Positions 33,829 through 42,452 of a stretch of DNA of 64,000 nucleotides are shown here, one piece after another. The notes below the pieces were generated by a model. It was not told where the DNA came from. It did no database searches and worked only from the letters and a program-made list of their open reading frames with translations. The position numbers were made by a program, and so were the translations under genes. Source of the stretch: Bradyrhizobium sp. BRP22 (GTDB taxonomy: Bacteria > Pseudomonadota > Alphaproteobacteria > Rhizobiales > Xanthobacteraceae); the NCBI RefSeq assembly GCF_020194175.1, contig NZ_JADYVX010000040.1:1-64000 (forward strand), in the 5' to 3' direction. Positions within the stretch are counted from its first letter, which is position 1, and each line of letters begins with the position of its first letter.

Positions 33829-33891
33829 CGTGACTTCGACCCCGGGCGATCGGTCGCGCAAGGCTAACACGGCCTTGCTACGCCGCGCTGC

Positions 33892-35100
33892 TCACGCATT
33901 CGGCATCACTGGCAGCCTGTCAATCATCCGTATCCCGGGCCGGCGACGCCAGTGGATCTCAGACGGCTGAACAGCAAGCTGAAGCCTTGGCCAGCGGGTG
34001 AACAGCGCCTTCAGCGCGCAGATCGCCTCGATCCGCGCGAGCTGGTGGCCGAGGCAGAAATGGATGCCCGTGCCGAAGGAGATGTGCCGGTTCGGCCGCC
34101 GTTCGAGGTCCATCCGCTCGGGTTGCGGATGCGACGCGGGATCGAAATTGGCCGCCACGATCATCGCCATCACGCGATCGTTCTTCTTCAGCGCGACGCC
34201 GCCGAGCTCGGCGTCGTGCCGCACATACCGCGGCTTTGAGAATTGCACCGGCGAGACGAAGCGCAGGAATTCCTCCACCGCGAGGGCGGCGCGGTTCCAG
34301 TCCGCCTCGAGCCAGTTACGCGTTTCGGGGTTCTTCAGCAGCTCGAACACCGATCCGCTGATCAGGTGCGTCGTGGTTTCGGAACCGGCGCCGAGCAGGA
34401 GTATCACCATCGATACCATCTCGTCCGGGGTGATGCGGCCACCCTCCTTCTCGACCTGCACCAGTTCGGCAATGAGTCCCTCGCCGCCCTGTTTGCGCGC
34501 CGCCTGCAGGCGCTCCTGCAGGTAGCGCCGCATCTTCCCCAGCATGAACAGCATGCGCAGGAAGCCGAAGGTGTTGGCAACCTGCCCCATCGCATTCGCC
34601 CAGCCGATGAATTTCGGCCGGTCGGCCGCCGGCAGGCCGAGAAGCTCGCAGATGACGGAGAGCGGCAGGATGCGCGCATAGCGCTGCACCAGATCGGCCG
34701 GGCTGCCCGATGCGAACAGTTCGTCCGCAAGGCCTTCCGCGATCGCCCGGATGTGCGGCTCCATCTCGAGCACGGCACGACGGCGGAACGCCTCATCGAC
34801 GATGCCGCGCAACCGGCTGTGATCCGGCTCGTCCTTGGTCAACATACTGTTGGCGATCGTTGCGATGGATTTCGGCATCCACCACTGCAGCCCCGCGAGC
34901 GCCCCGTCCTCCTTGCGCAGCGTGAAGGTGGAGGAATCCTTCAGCATCTGTGCAGTGGTCTCATAGGTCGTGGTGACCCAGACCTTGCCCACGATCGGAA
35001 ATCGCGTGGCTACCACCGGCGCACACGCCCGCAGCGCCGCAACAGCAGCCGCGGGATCGCGAAAAAATTCTTCGCTCGTGAAATCGATGCGTGTCGCCAT
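33892..35100 (-). CDS. Cytochrome P450
   Basis: 402 residues, the size of soluble bacterial P450s. Haem-binding loop FGTGIHFCLGHQLARIEA, I-helix LLLGAGSETTTHLI with the acidic-Thr pair, and K-helix EEFLRF are all present. Cytoplasmic monooxygenase needing a ferredoxin and reductase, neither of which is adjacent. Substrate unknown. The divergent neighbour is an SRPBCC protein that could bind a hydrophobic ligand, a loose contextual link. Confidence 0.94.
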   Translation of the reverse strand: MATRIDFTSEEFFRDPAAAVAALRACAPVVATRFPIVGKVWVTTTYETTAQMLKDSSTFTLRKEDGALAGLQWWMPKSIATIANSMLTKDEPDHSRLRGIVDEAFRRRAVLEMEPHIRAIAEGLADELFASGSPADLVQRYARILPLSVICELLGLPAADRPKFIGWANAMGQVANTFGFLRMLFMLGKMRRYLQERLQAARKQGGEGLIAELVQVEKEGGRITPDEMVSMVILLLGAGSETTTHLISGSVFELLKNPETRNWLEADWNRAALAVEEFLRFVSPVQFSKPRYVRHDAELGGVALKKNDRVMAMIVAANFDPASHPQPERMDLERRPNRHISFGTGIHFCLGHQLARIEAICALKALFTRWPRLQLAVQPSEIHWRRRPGIRMIDRLPVMPNA

Positions 35101-35253
35101 TGGTTATTCCGGGCTTCTGCGCGGAGAATCACGCCTGCGAACGATATTCCGAGCGCCAAGAGCCGTCTCCGCTTTTTTCAGACGTTCCCCGGAACCGCTG
35201 CGCCGCAAAATAGTTTGCGCCATGAGGCAAGCAGAATGACGGGGAACTGACGC

Positions 35254-35682
35254 ATGCCGCAAATCATCGTTTCCGTGCCGATCGGCGAGAAATCCACAGA
35301 CCTCTGGCGGGAGATCGGTTCCTTCGGCGCAGTGGGCTTATGGCACCCGATGCTGGCGAGAGTGGAAAGCGAAGGCGATCACGAAGGTTGCGCGCGGGTG
35401 GCGGAAACGCGCGACGGCAAGCGACAGACAGAACGATTGATCGAATTCGCGCCGAATGAGCGCTTCTATCGCTACAGGATGGAAGCAACCGCAATGCCGA
35501 TCCGCAATTATGTCGGCGAGTTCCGCATCGAGGACGCACCGGACCACAGCAGCAGGGTGATATGGTCCGCGCATTTCGACCTGATCTCGGACGAAGCATC
35601 CGGCGCGGCGGATGCCGTCAAATCATTCCTGAAAGCAGGTCTCGACCATATTGCCAGCACCCACCCTCGGCCTCCGGCGTGA
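35254..35682 (+). CDS. SRPBCC (polyketide cyclase/START-like) protein
   Basis: 142 residues. Begins PQIIVSVPIGEKSTDLWREI, continues with GLWHPMLARVESEGDHEG and ends with VKSFLKAGLDHIA, the helix-grip pattern of SRPBCC polyketide_cyc2 proteins. No signal peptide. Likely binds a hydrophobic small molecule. Divergent from the P450 gene (153 bp between starts). Confidence 0.85.
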   Translation: MPQIIVSVPIGEKSTDLWREIGSFGAVGLWHPMLARVESEGDHEGCARVAETRDGKRQTERLIEFAPNERFYRYRMEATAMPIRNYVGEFRIEDAPDHSSRVIWSAHFDLISDEASGAADAVKSFLKAGLDHIASTHPRPPA

Positions 35683-35874
35683 CGCGACCCGGCCGCCCCG
35701 GTGCGGGGCGAATGGTTGACGCTGCCAGCGGTATCGCGGTCTGGCGTCGTGGTAAATCGATCGTTAATCGGACCCAACGTGGAATCGGCCCGGTTCTGAC
35801 GAGAAAAGCCTGATTTTTCCGGGCAATTTCCGCTGCCAGCCGCTGCTCGCGAAGCAAATGCTCACCCGGATGAT

Positions 35875-37716
35875 GTGGATTTAGCAAACCTGGAGGCGCA
35901 TCGGTTTAACCCTTTGTCCAGCGCCGCTTCCCATAGTGAGCTCTTAGCTCAATCTCCCAAATATCGCGGGTCCGGAACTGTGACATCCTTTGGACGTGTG
36001 ATTTCGGTGCGCGGCTCACAGGCCCGCGTCGGACTCCTGGCAACCAGCCAGATGCCGTTTTCGGAAGTGCGCGCGACCGTCGGCCGCTTCGTCAGCATCC
36101 GGAGTGCGTCTTCCGTGATCGTCGCCATGATCACCGAGGTGAGCTGCGAGGACTTGCCGACGTCCGACAATTACATCGCAAGCGCTTCCGTCGACCTGCT
36201 CGGCGAAATTCTCGGCGGCGATCGTCCCAAGTTCCAGCGCGGCGTCACCAACTACCCGACCATCGGCGACACCGTCGATCTGATCAATGCACAGGAGCTG
36301 CGCACGATCTATGCGCCGAGCGGCTCCGACCAGATCAATGTCGGCACCCTGCAGCAGGACCGTTCGGTCACCGCCTATGTCGATATCGAAGAAATGCTGT
36401 CCAAGCACTTCGCCGTGCTCGGCTCGACCGGCGTCGGCAAGTCCACCGGCGTGTCGCTGCTGCTCAACGAGATCCTGAAGTCGCGGCCGAACCTGCGCAT
36501 CTTCCTGCTCGACGTGCATAACGAATACGGCCGCTGTTTCGGCGAGCGCGCGCAGGTGCTCAACCCGCGCAACCTGAAACTGCCGTTCTGGCTGTTCAAC
36601 TTCGAAGAGATCGTCGACGTGCTGTTCGGCGGCCGCCCCGGCGTGCCGGAAGAACTCGACATCCTCGCCGAAGTCATCCCGATGGCGAAGGGCATCTACA
36701 CCCAATACCAGAACGCCGACCGCATCGGCCTGAAGCGCATCGATCCCAAGCAGATCGGCTACACCGTCGATACGCCGGTGCCGTATCGCCTGGTCGACCT
36801 GATCTCGCTGATCGACGAGCGCATGGGCAAGCTCGAGAACCGCTCCTCGCGCATCATCTATCACAAGCTGATCTCGCGCATCGAGACCGTGCGCAACGAT
36901 CCGCGCTACGCCTTCATGTTCGACAACGCCAATGTCGGCGGCGACACCATGGCGGAGGTCATCAGCCATCTGTTCCGCCTGCCCGCCAACGGCAAGCCGA
37001 TGACGGTGATGCAGCTCGCCGGCTTCCCGGCCGAGGTCATCGACTCGGTCGTGAGCGTGCTCTGCCGGATGGCATTCGATTTCGGGCTGTGGAGCGACGG
37101 CGTCTCGCCGCTGTTGTTCGTTTGCGAGGAAGCGCACCGCTACGCGTCCGCCGACCGAAACATCGGCTTCGGCCCGACCCGCAAGGCGGTGTCCCGCATC
37201 GCCAAGGAAGGCCGCAAATACGGCGTCTATCTCGGCCTCGTCACCCAGCGTCCGGCCGAACTCGATGCCACCATCATCTCCCAGTGCAATACGCTGTTCA
37301 CGATGCGGCTCGCCAACGATCGCGACCAGGCGCTGCTGCGCTCGGCGGTCTCTGACGCTGCGGCCAACCTGTTGTCGTTCGTGCCCTCGCTCGGCACCCG
37401 CGAGGTGCTGGCATTCGGCGAAGGCGTGGCGCTGCCGACCCGGCTGCGCTTCAAGGAGGTGCCGCCGCATCAGCTTCCGCGCAGCGAGGCCACCATCGCG
37501 ACCGTGCCGTCGGTTGCCGCCGGCCACGACATGCACTTCGTCTCGGCCGTCCTGGAGCGCTGGCGCGGCGCCACCTCGCACCGCGACGTGCCCAACGACC
37601 CCGCGATCAGCGAGCGGCCGGCCGCACGCACCACGACGCTGGATGCACCAATGCTGCAACCCTCGATGGGGCTCGATCCCGATCGCTTCTCGCTCCTGAA
37701 GAAGCCGCTGCGCTGA
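35875..37716 (+). CDS. HerA/FtsK-like ATPase (DUF87)
   Basis: 613 residues from GTG 35875. N-terminal beta-barrel-like HAS domain (TVTSFGRVISVRGSQARVGL), Walker A FAVLGSTGVGKST, Walker B PLLFVCEEAHRY, sensor-like VYLGLVTQRPAELDATI and C-terminal arm. HerA hexamers translocate DNA and usually act with the nuclease NurA in end resection; no nurA is nearby. Related ATPases also occur as DNA-mobilising or defence components. The neighbours show no defence signature, so a housekeeping role is as likely. Confidence 0.9.
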   Translation: MDLANLEAHRFNPLSSAASHSELLAQSPKYRGSGTVTSFGRVISVRGSQARVGLLATSQMPFSEVRATVGRFVSIRSASSVIVAMITEVSCEDLPTSDNYIASASVDLLGEILGGDRPKFQRGVTNYPTIGDTVDLINAQELRTIYAPSGSDQINVGTLQQDRSVTAYVDIEEMLSKHFAVLGSTGVGKSTGVSLLLNEILKSRPNLRIFLLDVHNEYGRCFGERAQVLNPRNLKLPFWLFNFEEIVDVLFGGRPGVPEELDILAEVIPMAKGIYTQYQNADRIGLKRIDPKQIGYTVDTPVPYRLVDLISLIDERMGKLENRSSRIIYHKLISRIETVRNDPRYAFMFDNANVGGDTMAEVISHLFRLPANGKPMTVMQLAGFPAEVIDSVVSVLCRMAFDFGLWSDGVSPLLFVCEEAHRYASADRNIGFGPTRKAVSRIAKEGRKYGVYLGLVTQRPAELDATIISQCNTLFTMRLANDRDQALLRSAVSDAAANLLSFVPSLGTREVLAFGEGVALPTRLRFKEVPPHQLPRSEATIATVPSVAAGHDMHFVSAVLERWRGATSHRDVPNDPAISERPAARTTTLDAPMLQPSMGLDPDRFSLLKKPLR

Positions 37717-37806
37717 GCGGCTTCCGCCGGGCGCTTGCGCCCGCGCCGCCATCGACTATGGTTCCGGCCAAGCCGCACCGCGCACAACCTTAAGCCGGGA
37801 CCAGCC

Positions 37807-38385
37807 ATGACTGAACCGATCGCAACACGTTATCCCACGCCTGCCCTCAACCAACTGCCCGAGGATATCCGCGAGCGCATCCTCGCGGTTCAGGAAAAGT
37901 CCGGCTTTGTGCCGAACGTCTTCCTGACATTTGCCTATCGCCCCGACGAATTTCGCGCCTTCTTTGCCTATCACGACGCGCTGATGGAGAAGGATAGCGG
38001 CCTCTCCAAGGCCGAGCGGGAAATGATCGTGGTGGCGACGAGCGCCGCCAACCAATGCCATTACTGCGTGATCGCGCATGGCGCGATCCTGCGCATCCGT
38101 GCCAAGAATCCGGTGATCGCAGACCAGATCGCTGTCAACTATCGCAAGGCCGACATCACGCCGCGCCAACGCGCCATGCTCGATTTCGCGATGAAGGTGA
38201 GCCGCGAGGCGAGCACGATCTCGGAAGCCGACTTCACCACGCTCACAGCGCATGGATTCAGCGATGACGACATCTGGGACATCGCGGCGATCGCCGCCTT
38301 CTTTGCGCTGTCGAACCGGATGGCCAATTTCACCGCGATGCGCCCGAACGATGAATTCTACATGATGGGACGGCTGCCGAAATAA
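37807..38385 (+). CDS. Peroxidase-related / carboxymuconolactone decarboxylase-like (AhpD fold) protein
   Basis: 192 residues from ATG 37807. Contains the redox pair CHYC in AANQCHYCVIAHGAILRIRA and a helical AhpD-like fold, with N-terminal NQLPEDIRERILAVQEKSGF typical of the uncharacterised peroxidase-related group. Probably reduces peroxide or protects against reactive oxygen. Starts 90 bp after the HerA-like gene; no obvious functional link. Confidence 0.9.
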   Translation: MTEPIATRYPTPALNQLPEDIRERILAVQEKSGFVPNVFLTFAYRPDEFRAFFAYHDALMEKDSGLSKAEREMIVVATSAANQCHYCVIAHGAILRIRAKNPVIADQIAVNYRKADITPRQRAMLDFAMKVSREASTISEADFTTLTAHGFSDDDIWDIAAIAAFFALSNRMANFTAMRPNDEFYMMGRLPK

Positions 38386-38406
38386 CCGACGGCCGAGGTA
38401 TGCCGC

Positions 38407-38913
38407 GTGCTTGAATGGAGCGACATCATCCTGCGCCTCGGCGTGGCCACGCTCGCCGGCGGCCTGATCGGCCTCAATCGCGACCTGCGCGGCAAGCCGA
38501 TCGGCTTGAAGACGCTCGGCATCGTTGGACTGTCCACCGCGACAGTCGTGGTGGTCGCCGTGCAGTTCACCGAGGTCGGCAGGATCACCGATGCAACGAG
38601 CCGGGTGATTCAGGGCATTCTGACCGGCATCGGCTTTCTCGGTGCCGGCGTGATCGTCCGGGAGAGGGAGCCCTTCCGCGTCCGCGGGTTGACGAGCGCC
38701 GCCTGCGCCTTTCTGGCAGCCTGCATCGGAATCGTCTCCGGTGCCGGCGAGTGGCGGATCGTCGCGACAGCCCTGGCGATCGCGCTCATACTCCTGACCG
38801 TCGGCCGCCGCACCGAGCGCTTCCTGCACCGCAAACTGGGCGGCAACGATGATCCCGACGAACAGCACACGGCAGCCACACCACCACAGCCGCAACCACC
38901 GGCAAGCCGCTAA
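38407..38913 (+). CDS. MgtC/SapB-family membrane protein
   Basis: 168 residues from GTG 38407. Helices LRLGVATLAGGLIGLNRDLR and VIQGILTGIGFLGAGVIVRE carry the MgtC signature, followed by AACAFLAACIGIVSGAG. MgtC proteins help growth in low magnesium and inhibit F-type ATP synthase in pathogens. The C-terminus lacks the ACT-like domain of long MgtC and ends in a Pro/Gln tail. Convergent, 4-bp overlap with the next gene. Confidence 0.92.
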   Translation: MLEWSDIILRLGVATLAGGLIGLNRDLRGKPIGLKTLGIVGLSTATVVVVAVQFTEVGRITDATSRVIQGILTGIGFLGAGVIVREREPFRVRGLTSAACAFLAACIGIVSGAGEWRIVATALAIALILLTVGRRTERFLHRKLGGNDDPDEQHTAATPPQPQPPASR

Positions 38914-39536
38914 TCATCTGCTGCCGGCCCGCACCAGCCCGGCAGGTAGATCGCATCCCTGCTCTTCGCGAAGCCGAGCGCCTTTTCCATGGCTTTTGCG
39001 AAATCAACCTCCACTGTCTTGCGCGTGACCTTGCGGCGTAGGAAATCGGCCCACAGAAACTCACTGAATGGCGTGGTATCCTTGGCGAAACCGCCGGCAC
39101 GGCGCAGTTCGCCGGCGAGGCTGCGGAATGGATCGTCCTTCAGGTCGCTCACCGATTTCGGCAGATCGCGAAAATGCCTGCGCTCACCCTTGGCGTCATA
39201 GGGATAGACCCAGCGCTTGTTGTCCATCACCCCCCAGAACGCATCGCGCTCGACCATGGTGAGGTCGCCGATCACCGTGACCAGCACATCCTTGACGCCC
39301 TCATCGTGCAGTGCACGGGCGAGATGGTGATGGTCGACGACGTAGTAGCGCTCATCGGGCCCGAGCACCACCGGGATCATATGCTTGCCGAGCATTTCGG
39401 CGCGCTTCCTCGCTGACTTGTGCTCGCGCCAGCGTTCGCGCTTCTCCTTCACCTCCCTCATGCCGACCGTCATCTGAGTCGGGCGCAGGGACATAATCGC
39501 GACCGGCTTGAGAATCGGCTCGCGCGTATTGGCCAT
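38910..39536 (-). CDS. ParB-like nuclease-domain protein (ParBc_2)
   Basis: 208 residues. The core YYVVDHHHLARALHDEGVKD and ILKPVAIMSLRPTQMTVGMR match the putative ParB-like nuclease family PF08857, which is separate from partition ParB. No helix-turn-helix is evident. Cytoplasmic, single gene between MgtC and a small membrane protein. Function unknown; a kinase- or CTPase-like role is possible given related ParB/Srx folds. Confidence 0.82.
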   Translation of the reverse strand: MANTREPILKPVAIMSLRPTQMTVGMREVKEKRERWREHKSARKRAEMLGKHMIPVVLGPDERYYVVDHHHLARALHDEGVKDVLVTVIGDLTMVERDAFWGVMDNKRWVYPYDAKGERRHFRDLPKSVSDLKDDPFRSLAGELRRAGGFAKDTTPFSEFLWADFLRRKVTRKTVEVDFAKAMEKALGFAKSRDAIYLPGWCGPAADD

Positions 39537-39829
39537 GGTTCAACTCTCCATTCCTGCCGACGGAAATCACCGAGGGCTGGTTCCACTATGGCACGGCGCC
39601 ACCAGGGATTGAATTCCTCGGGCTCCCGTCTCGACGAGCTGTGAACGGAAATCCTGGAGACGCGCACGAGGGTGCATCGCACATCTCGCCGTGATGCCTC
39701 GCCCACATCGCCTCACCATCAGTTCCACCAATGCCGCAGGATCACGTCGCGCGAGCGCGCACCAATATTTTACGTGAGAATCGCGTGCGGCGTGCTAAAC
39801 AGGATCACAACTTCTGCGGACGGACGGCA

Positions 39830-40171
39830 GTGAAAACCCAGCGGCCTATCAGCTCGGATGGCGAGCACGTGGTGCTCAAATTCCGGCCGCGCACCTCCGC
39901 CCATCCACCCACCCGCCACGAGCACCCGCGTGAGGCGGGAAAGTCTGGCCAGGTCGCCCGGGACCTTTCCCGTTACGAGCGTCCGCGCGAGGAGCCTGAT
40001 GACTTCCGCCAGCGCATGCTTGCCAATATCGCGGCCTTCGCTTTCACGGTTGCGTTGACCGCGATCGGCATCTGGCTGGCCGTGAGCATCGCCGACCTGC
40101 GCAAAACCCAGGATTGCGTCCTGACGGGCCGGCGGGATTGCGCGCGGATTTCGGTGATGCCGCGGGGCTAG
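39830..40171 (+). CDS. Small single-helix membrane protein of unknown function
   Basis: 113 residues from GTG 39830. A charged Pro/Arg-rich cytoplasmic half (KTQRPISSDGEHVVLKFRPR) is followed by one membrane helix (MLANIAAFAFTVALTAIGIWLAVSIADL, cited here beyond its core as residues ~66-92) and a short tail with two Cys (QDCVLTGRRDCARIS). The open frame begins at 39731, but the part before GTG 39830 looks non-coding. Located just before acpXL; I do not recognise it. Confidence 0.65.
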   Translation: MKTQRPISSDGEHVVLKFRPRTSAHPPTRHEHPREAGKSGQVARDLSRYERPREEPDDFRQRMLANIAAFAFTVALTAIGIWLAVSIADLRKTQDCVLTGRRDCARISVMPRG

Positions 40172-40364
40172 CACGGGAACCGCAGCGGCATCTCCTGCCC
40201 AACAAGGCGGCCCACAGGGAAGGCCAAGCTCCATTGAACTCGCGGCCCCGCTCCGATATACGGGCACTCGAGTCCGCCCGGGGGAACAGGGCATTCCGGG
40301 ACAACGCCGCCCGCCACCTCCCGATCGTCCCGGAATTTATCGCCAATATATCAAAGGCTTAGTG

Positions 40365-40670
40365 ATGTCTTCCACATTCGAGCAGATCGCCAACATTATC
40401 GCCGAGACCTGCGATATCCCGCGCGACACGATCAAGCCGGAAAGCCACGCCATCGACGATCTGGGGATCGACAGCCTCGACTTCCTCGACATCGCCTTCG
40501 CGATCGACAAGGCATTCGGGATCAAGATGCCGCTCGAGAAGTGGACCCAGGAAGTCAACGACGGCAAGGCCACGACCGAGCAGTACTTCGTGCTGAAGAA
40601 TCTCGCTGACCGCATCGACGAACTGGTCGCGGCCAAGAACGCAGGCACGGGCACGGCGTCGGGCTCGTAA
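40365..40670 (+). CDS. acpXL: Acyl carrier protein for very-long-chain fatty acids, AcpXL
   Basis: 101 residues, acidic, with the phosphopantetheine Ser in DDLGIDSLDFLDIAFAIDKA. Longer than the housekeeping AcpP (~78) and followed by fabZ-fabF-fabF-lpxXL genes as in Rhizobium. Carries the growing C26-C30 acyl chain destined for lipid A. GTG 40362 directly before the ATG could also serve as start. Heads the cluster; the promoter should lie in 40172-40361. Confidence 0.95.
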   Translation: MSSTFEQIANIIAETCDIPRDTIKPESHAIDDLGIDSLDFLDIAFAIDKAFGIKMPLEKWTQEVNDGKATTEQYFVLKNLADRIDELVAAKNAGTGTASGS

Positions 40671-40681
40671 TCGAGCGCCCC

Positions 40682-41155
40682 ATGCAGCTCGAATATTTCC
40701 AGCTCATCGATCGCATCGTCGACCTCAACATCGACGACAAGACGATCGTGGTGGAGGCTGACGTTCCGCAGACCAACACGATTTTCGAGGGCCATTTCCC
40801 GGGGCACCCGATCATGCCGGGCGTGCTCCTGACGGAAGCGATGGCGCAGTCGTCCGGCTGGCTTCTGCTCGGGCTGATGAAGTTCGAACGGATGCCCTTT
40901 CTGGCGATGATCAAGGAAGCCAAGATGCGCGGCTTCGTCAACCCGGGCGAGGTGCTGACGATCGATGCCAAGGTCGAGCACGAAGGCTCGGGCTTTGCGG
41001 TGACGTCGGCCCAGGTTCGGGTAGGCAAGGAATTGAAATGCAACGCCGAACTGACCTTCCGCCACATCCCCTTCCCCCATCCCGATCTGCGCGTGCACAT
41101 GGACGCGATGGCCAAGAAGATCGGCTTTCCGCTGCAGGCGCTGGCGCATGACTGA
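40682..41155 (+). CDS. fabZ: 3-hydroxyacyl-ACP dehydratase FabZ-like, VLCFA cluster
   Basis: 157 residues. Hot-dog fold with catalytic His in GHFPGHPIMPGVL and Glu in LLTEAMAQSSGW. Starts 11 bp after acpXL; its stop lies inside the next gene's start (8-bp overlap). Dehydrates the 3-hydroxyacyl intermediates on AcpXL. A second, housekeeping FabZ would be elsewhere with lpx genes. Confidence 0.93.
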   Translation: MQLEYFQLIDRIVDLNIDDKTIVVEADVPQTNTIFEGHFPGHPIMPGVLLTEAMAQSSGWLLLGLMKFERMPFLAMIKEAKMRGFVNPGEVLTIDAKVEHEGSGFAVTSAQVRVGKELKCNAELTFRHIPFPHPDLRVHMDAMAKKIGFPLQALAHD

Positions 41156-42335
41156 GCGGAAGGAAGTCTGGATCACCGGCATTGGCATCCTGTCGTCGCT
41201 CGGCGAGGGCCTGGATGCACATTGGGATGCGCTCAATGCCAAGCGCATCAATGTCGACGACAAGCGGTTCGCACCCTACATCATCCATCCGCTCGCCCCT
41301 GTCAGCTTCGACGCGCAGATCCCGAAGAAGGGCGACCAGCGTCAGATGGAAGCCTGGCAGCGCATCGGCACCTACGCCGCGGGGCTGGCGCTGGATTCGG
41401 CTGGCGTCAAAGGCAATCAGGAAATCCTGTCCCGCATGGACATGATCGTCGCGGCCGGCGGCGGCGAGCGCGATCTCGCAGTCGATACCGCGATCCTGAA
41501 CGCCGACGCGCACGGCAATTTCAGCCCCGGCTTTCTCAACGAACGCCTGATGAGCGAGCTGCGACCGACGCTGTTCCTGGCGCAACTCTCGAATCTGCTT
41601 GCCGGCAATATCGCCATCGTTCACGGCGTCCGCGGCACCTCGCGCACCTTCATGGGCGAGGAAGCGTCCAGCATCGATGCGGCGCGCATTGCCGTGGCGC
41701 GCATCGAGGCCGGCCAGAGCGACATTGCCCTCGTCGGTGGCGCCTACAATGGCGAACGCCTCGACTTGCTGGTCCTCTTCGAATTCGGCGACTTCAACCT
41801 GACCGGCGAGTTCACGCCGGTCTGGGCACGCGAGAACAACAGCGGATTCGCACTCGGCTCCGCCGGCGCATTCCTGGTGCTGGAGTCTCGCGAGCACGCC
41901 GAGGCGCGCGGCGTCAAGCCTTACGCCAAGCTCACGAAAGTGGTCGCCGACCTCGCACAACGCAAGCAGCCGGGCGCGGTCACGAAGTCGCTGGAAACGC
42001 TGTGGTCGAAACTCGGTGTTGGCGACGATGTCGGCGTGGTGGTCACCGGCGCGACCGGCGCCGAGCCCGTCACATCGGAGGAGCGAGCGTTCCTGCGTGA
42101 GCACCAGGGGCTTGCCGTGCGCGCCACCGGAACGATGTTCGGCCACACCGTAGAAGCCCAGTTCCCGCTCGGCGTTGCGCTGGCGGCGCTCTCGATCTCG
42201 CGCGGCGCGCTGTTTCCGCCGAACGATCCCACCGGGTTTGAGGTTGAAAAGTCCGACCCGCCAACCCAGATTGTAGTGATGGGAACCGGTCACTGGCAGG
42301 GCGAAGGCATGGCCCTGGTCGAGGCCGTCAAGTAG
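41148..42335 (+). CDS. Ketosynthase-like protein (FabF2XL position) lacking key catalytic residues
   Basis: 395 residues with a beta-ketoacyl-ACP synthase fold, starting EVWITGIGILSSLGEG. The active-site region that should read STACASG reads SRTFMGEE (residues 165-172), so no Cys. The first His region (NAHGTATP in the neighbour) reads VTGATGAEP, without His. The Lys of KSMVGH is replaced (GTMFGH), while the second His remains. This pattern resembles chain-length-factor (KS-beta) subunits. ATG overlaps fabZ by 8 bp. It probably pairs with the intact synthase encoded next and sets chain length; that is inference. Confidence 0.88.
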   Translation: MTERKEVWITGIGILSSLGEGLDAHWDALNAKRINVDDKRFAPYIIHPLAPVSFDAQIPKKGDQRQMEAWQRIGTYAAGLALDSAGVKGNQEILSRMDMIVAAGGGERDLAVDTAILNADAHGNFSPGFLNERLMSELRPTLFLAQLSNLLAGNIAIVHGVRGTSRTFMGEEASSIDAARIAVARIEAGQSDIALVGGAYNGERLDLLVLFEFGDFNLTGEFTPVWARENNSGFALGSAGAFLVLESREHAEARGVKPYAKLTKVVADLAQRKQPGAVTKSLETLWSKLGVGDDVGVVVTGATGAEPVTSEERAFLREHQGLAVRATGTMFGHTVEAQFPLGVALAALSISRGALFPPNDPTGFEVEKSDPPTQIVVMGTGHWQGEGMALVEAVK

Positions 42336-42353
42336 AGCGCGTTTGCGCGCTTC

Positions 42354-42420
42354 AGCGTGATCCGAAAGATCACGCTCAGACAATGGGATGAGATCATGAT
42401 CCGATTCGCTCGAATCGGAT
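42354..42420. repeat. Two hairpin elements between the ketosynthase-like genes
   Basis: AGCGTGATC-CGAAA-GATCACGCT (42354-42376) and the perfect palindrome ATCCGATTCG-CT-CGAATCGGAT (42399-42420), linked by GATGAGATCATG. The GAGATCATGATC block is shared with the element at 54911-55034. It belongs to the GAGCATGATC repeat family and interrupts an operon. Confidence 0.8.
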
Positions 42421-42452
42421 CGCGATCGAGCGCAGCATCGGACGGGGGAAGC

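Noticed and set aside
36016..37752. 578-codon minus-strand frame opposite the HerA-like gene
   Set aside because: Antisense shadow; the sense strand has Walker A and B motifs and normal codon use.
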